DNA from: JAVBNU01 sp031551265
GTDB taxonomy: Bacteria > Cyanobacteriota > Vampirovibrionia > Gastranaerophilales > Gastranaerophilaceae
Length of the DNA: 7,629 bases
Direction: 5' to 3'
NCBI GenBank assembly: GCA_031551265.1
Contig: JAVBNU010000077.1
Span: 1 to 7,629 of the forward strand
The notes beneath the pieces were generated by a model. It saw only the letters and a list, made by a program, of their open reading frames with translations, ran no database searches and was not told the DNA's origin. The translations under genes and the position numbers were made by a program. Of the stretch, positions 6,430 to 7,629 are shown piece after piece. The stretch's first letter is position 1; each line of letters opens with the position of its first letter.

Positions 6430-6431
6430 TT
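6406..6431. promoter_or_regulatory. Operator-like inverted repeat inside the promoter
   Basis: Arms AAATTTCAC (6406-6414) and GTGTAATTT (6423-6431) are reverse complements with one mismatch and an 8-bp centre. The repeat spans the -35/-10 spacer and overlaps the -10 box, the classic place for a repressor site. The adjacent XRE regulator is the obvious candidate binder, but that is inference. A second 8-bp perfect inverted repeat (TTAACTTT 6392-6399, AAAGTTAA 6456-6463) brackets the promoter. Confidence 0.5.
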
Positions 6432-6486
6432 TCTCTACATCAACGTAAAATAAGTAAAGTTAAAGTTGCATAATGAAAGGGAATGT

Positions 6487-6783
6487 ATGAATAGGTTTGT
6501 TATCAGGTGGGGAAAAACGCTGTTTTTCTTGTCGTTAATAGTTGATGCCCTCGTCATAATAGTTTTATTGGCTTTATCAGTATTAGGTGCATTTACATTT
6601 ATGGAGGAAGAGGCAAACCCTTTATGGCTTGGTTTGTTAATAACCCTCGCCTACTTTATTGTTGCAGTTTCAACAAAATTCATATTCGCATTAGCTATTG
6701 ATATCAGAGACAATTTAGAAATAATAGCAAACAACTCATCCAAATTATTGGAACATCAAGAAGATGCCGAGGAACTAGAATAG
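6487..6783 (+). CDS. Small two-helix membrane protein (98 aa)
   Basis: ATG 6487 is chosen because AAAGGGAA (6476-6483) precedes it at normal spacing. An in-frame TTG at 6466 lies upstream of that site. A short basic start (M-N-R-F-V-I-R-W-G-K) leads into a hydrophobic span at about residues 11-34. A short acidic loop follows (E-E-E-A-N), then a second span at about 43-66. The C-terminal tail of about 32 residues is polar and helical (D-I-R-D-N-L-E-I-I-A). Both ends are predicted cytoplasmic, with the loop outside. I recognise no family with confidence; the layout is loosely like small two-span DUF4282-type proteins. Its stop is one base from the start of the recombinase, so the two share a transcript, and it may belong to the same mobile element. 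Confidence 0.75.
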   Translation: MNRFVIRWGKTLFFLSLIVDALVIIVLLALSVLGAFTFMEEEANPLWLGLLITLAYFIVAVSTKFIFALAIDIRDNLEIIANNSSKLLEHQEDAEELE

Positions 6784-6784
6784 A

Positions 6785-7629
6785 ATGGCAGACAAAGCAG
6801 TTATATACGCACGTGTATCATCAGAAGAACAAAAACAAAGTGGGTTTTCTATACCGGCACAAATTGAAATGCTTGAGAAATATGCGAAAGACAAAGGCTT
6901 CGAAGTCGTCAATATATTTCAGGGTAGCGAGAGCGCCAAAGAGCCAGGGCGGAAAATTTTTAATGAGATGCTTCGCTTTGTCAAAAAGAATAAATCAATA
7001 ACCCATATATTGTGTAAAAAAGCTGACAGAGCCGCTAGAAATGAGGTCGACTCCGGAACACTTATATATACCGTCAGGCATTCTGATGTAAATCTTCATT
7101 TAGTTGAAGATTCCATGGTATTAAATAAAAATTCGAAATCGTATGAATTCACAATATTTAGCATAAATTGCGCTATTGCGGCAGCTCAACCACGAGACCT
7201 GTCAGTTAATATACGGACAAGTTTAAAACGTAAAGCAAGCGAAAATCACTACCCATATACCGCAATGTATGGCTATAAGAACGTAAGAGAAGGCAGAAAA
7301 TCATATATTCAAATAGATGAGAACAAAGCGCCTGTAGTTAAACGTGCATTTGAACTTTATGCCACAGGCGATTATTCGGTGGAATCTCTTACAAAAAAAC
7401 TCCAAAGTGAAGGCTATAGAATGTCGGCAACCGTAAAATGCACGGCAAAGCAAATAAACCGTATTCTTAGGCGGCCACTTTATATGGGAAACTTCATATA
7501 CAAAGATAAAGAAAACGACACAGAAATACTAATGCAAGGCAAGCACACACCTATCGTTTCGCCTGAAATTTTTTACAAAGTCCAAAGATTGCTAGATGGC
7601 AATTTAAAAGGCAAAACTGCGCATACTTT
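6785..7629 (+). CDS. Large serine recombinase (site-specific integrase/resolvase), 3' end outside the window
   Basis: ATG 6785 lies one base after the preceding stop, with GAGGAA (6769-6774) as ribosome site inside that gene. 281 residues are visible with no stop. The N-terminal resolvase-type catalytic domain (about 1-140) has Y-A-R-V-S-S-E-E-Q (8-16), with the nucleophile Ser12 and the adjacent Arg10, and the conserved A-D-R-A-A-R-N (80-86). Residues about 137-165 form the long linking helix and a Y-G-Y-K-N turn. Residues about 165-275 match the 'recombinase' domain of large serine recombinases, including G-K-H-T-P-I-V-S-P-E-I-F. The zinc-ribbon and coiled-coil end would lie outside; family members are usually 450-550 residues. 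These enzymes integrate and excise phages and conjugative elements through short attachment sites. No such site is identifiable here. It is co-transcribed with the small membrane protein, probably from the promoter at 6401-6429. Confidence 0.93.
   Translation, partial: MADKAVIYARVSSEEQKQSGFSIPAQIEMLEKYAKDKGFEVVNIFQGSESAKEPGRKIFNEMLRFVKKNKSITHILCKKADRAARNEVDSGTLIYTVRHSDVNLHLVEDSMVLNKNSKSYEFTIFSINCAIAAAQPRDLSVNIRTSLKRKASENHYPYTAMYGYKNVREGRKSYIQIDENKAPVVKRAFELYATGDYSVESLTKKLQSEGYRMSATVKCTAKQINRILRRPLYMGNFIYKDKENDTEILMQGKHTPIVSPEIFYKVQRLLDGNLKGKTAHT

Noticed and set aside
6813..7001. 62-codon frame inside the recombinase region
   Set aside because: It overlaps the catalytic domain of the serine recombinase in another frame, and the recombinase motifs are decisive.
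1..7629. CRISPR arrays, tRNA or rRNA genes, IS terminal repeats
   Set aside because: None seen on either strand: no regularly spaced repeats, cloverleaf-like segments or transposase motifs.

Overview
The window looks like a low-GC bacterial chromosome segment, and gene order and reading frames are clean on both strands. The N-termini of the proteins starting at 1054 and 3426 are Asn/Lys/Ser-rich leaders running into a short 'KFG' or 'SFKS' stretch. From memory this style is common in gut Melainabacteria (Gastranaerophilales) and related uncultured lineages. I treat that placement as a moderate-confidence guess, because no rRNA or marker gene is present.

Left block (1-5400). Four genes form two convergent transcription units. 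On the + strand, a helical-repeat protein entering from the left edge (2-1042) is followed 11 bp later by a 339-residue protein (1054-2073). On the - strand, a 648-residue membrane-anchored protein (5386 to 3440) is followed 13 bp later by a 395-residue AAA+ ATPase (3426 to 2239). The ATPase has a complete Walker A motif. The 339-residue protein carries one AAA+-like module and the 648-residue protein carries three in tandem. None of these four modules has a Walker A motif, but they keep the Walker-B-like strand, the following helix and the sensor-1 strand of the real ATPase. Three of the four keep an arginine in a T-E-R-F motif at the arginine-finger position, whereas the intact ATPase has no arginine there. 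The simplest reading is a divided AAA+ machine: one ATP-binding subunit with catalytically dead partners, one of them tethered to the membrane. I do not recognise it as a named system, and its cargo is unknown.

Middle (5387-6070). A 684-bp gap separates the leftward unit from the rightward genes. It holds promoter-like elements, a perfect 12-bp palindrome, an exactly repeated 15-mer and only doubtful small ORFs.

Right block (6071-7629). An XRE-type helix-turn-helix regulator is split by a frameshift (6071-6360). It is followed by a promoter with an inverted repeat between its -35 and -10 boxes, then a 98-residue two-helix membrane protein (6487-6783) and, after one base, a large serine recombinase that runs off the right edge (6785-7629). 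This is a mobile-element or prophage-like module. Nothing visible shows whether the AAA+ locus belongs to the same element.
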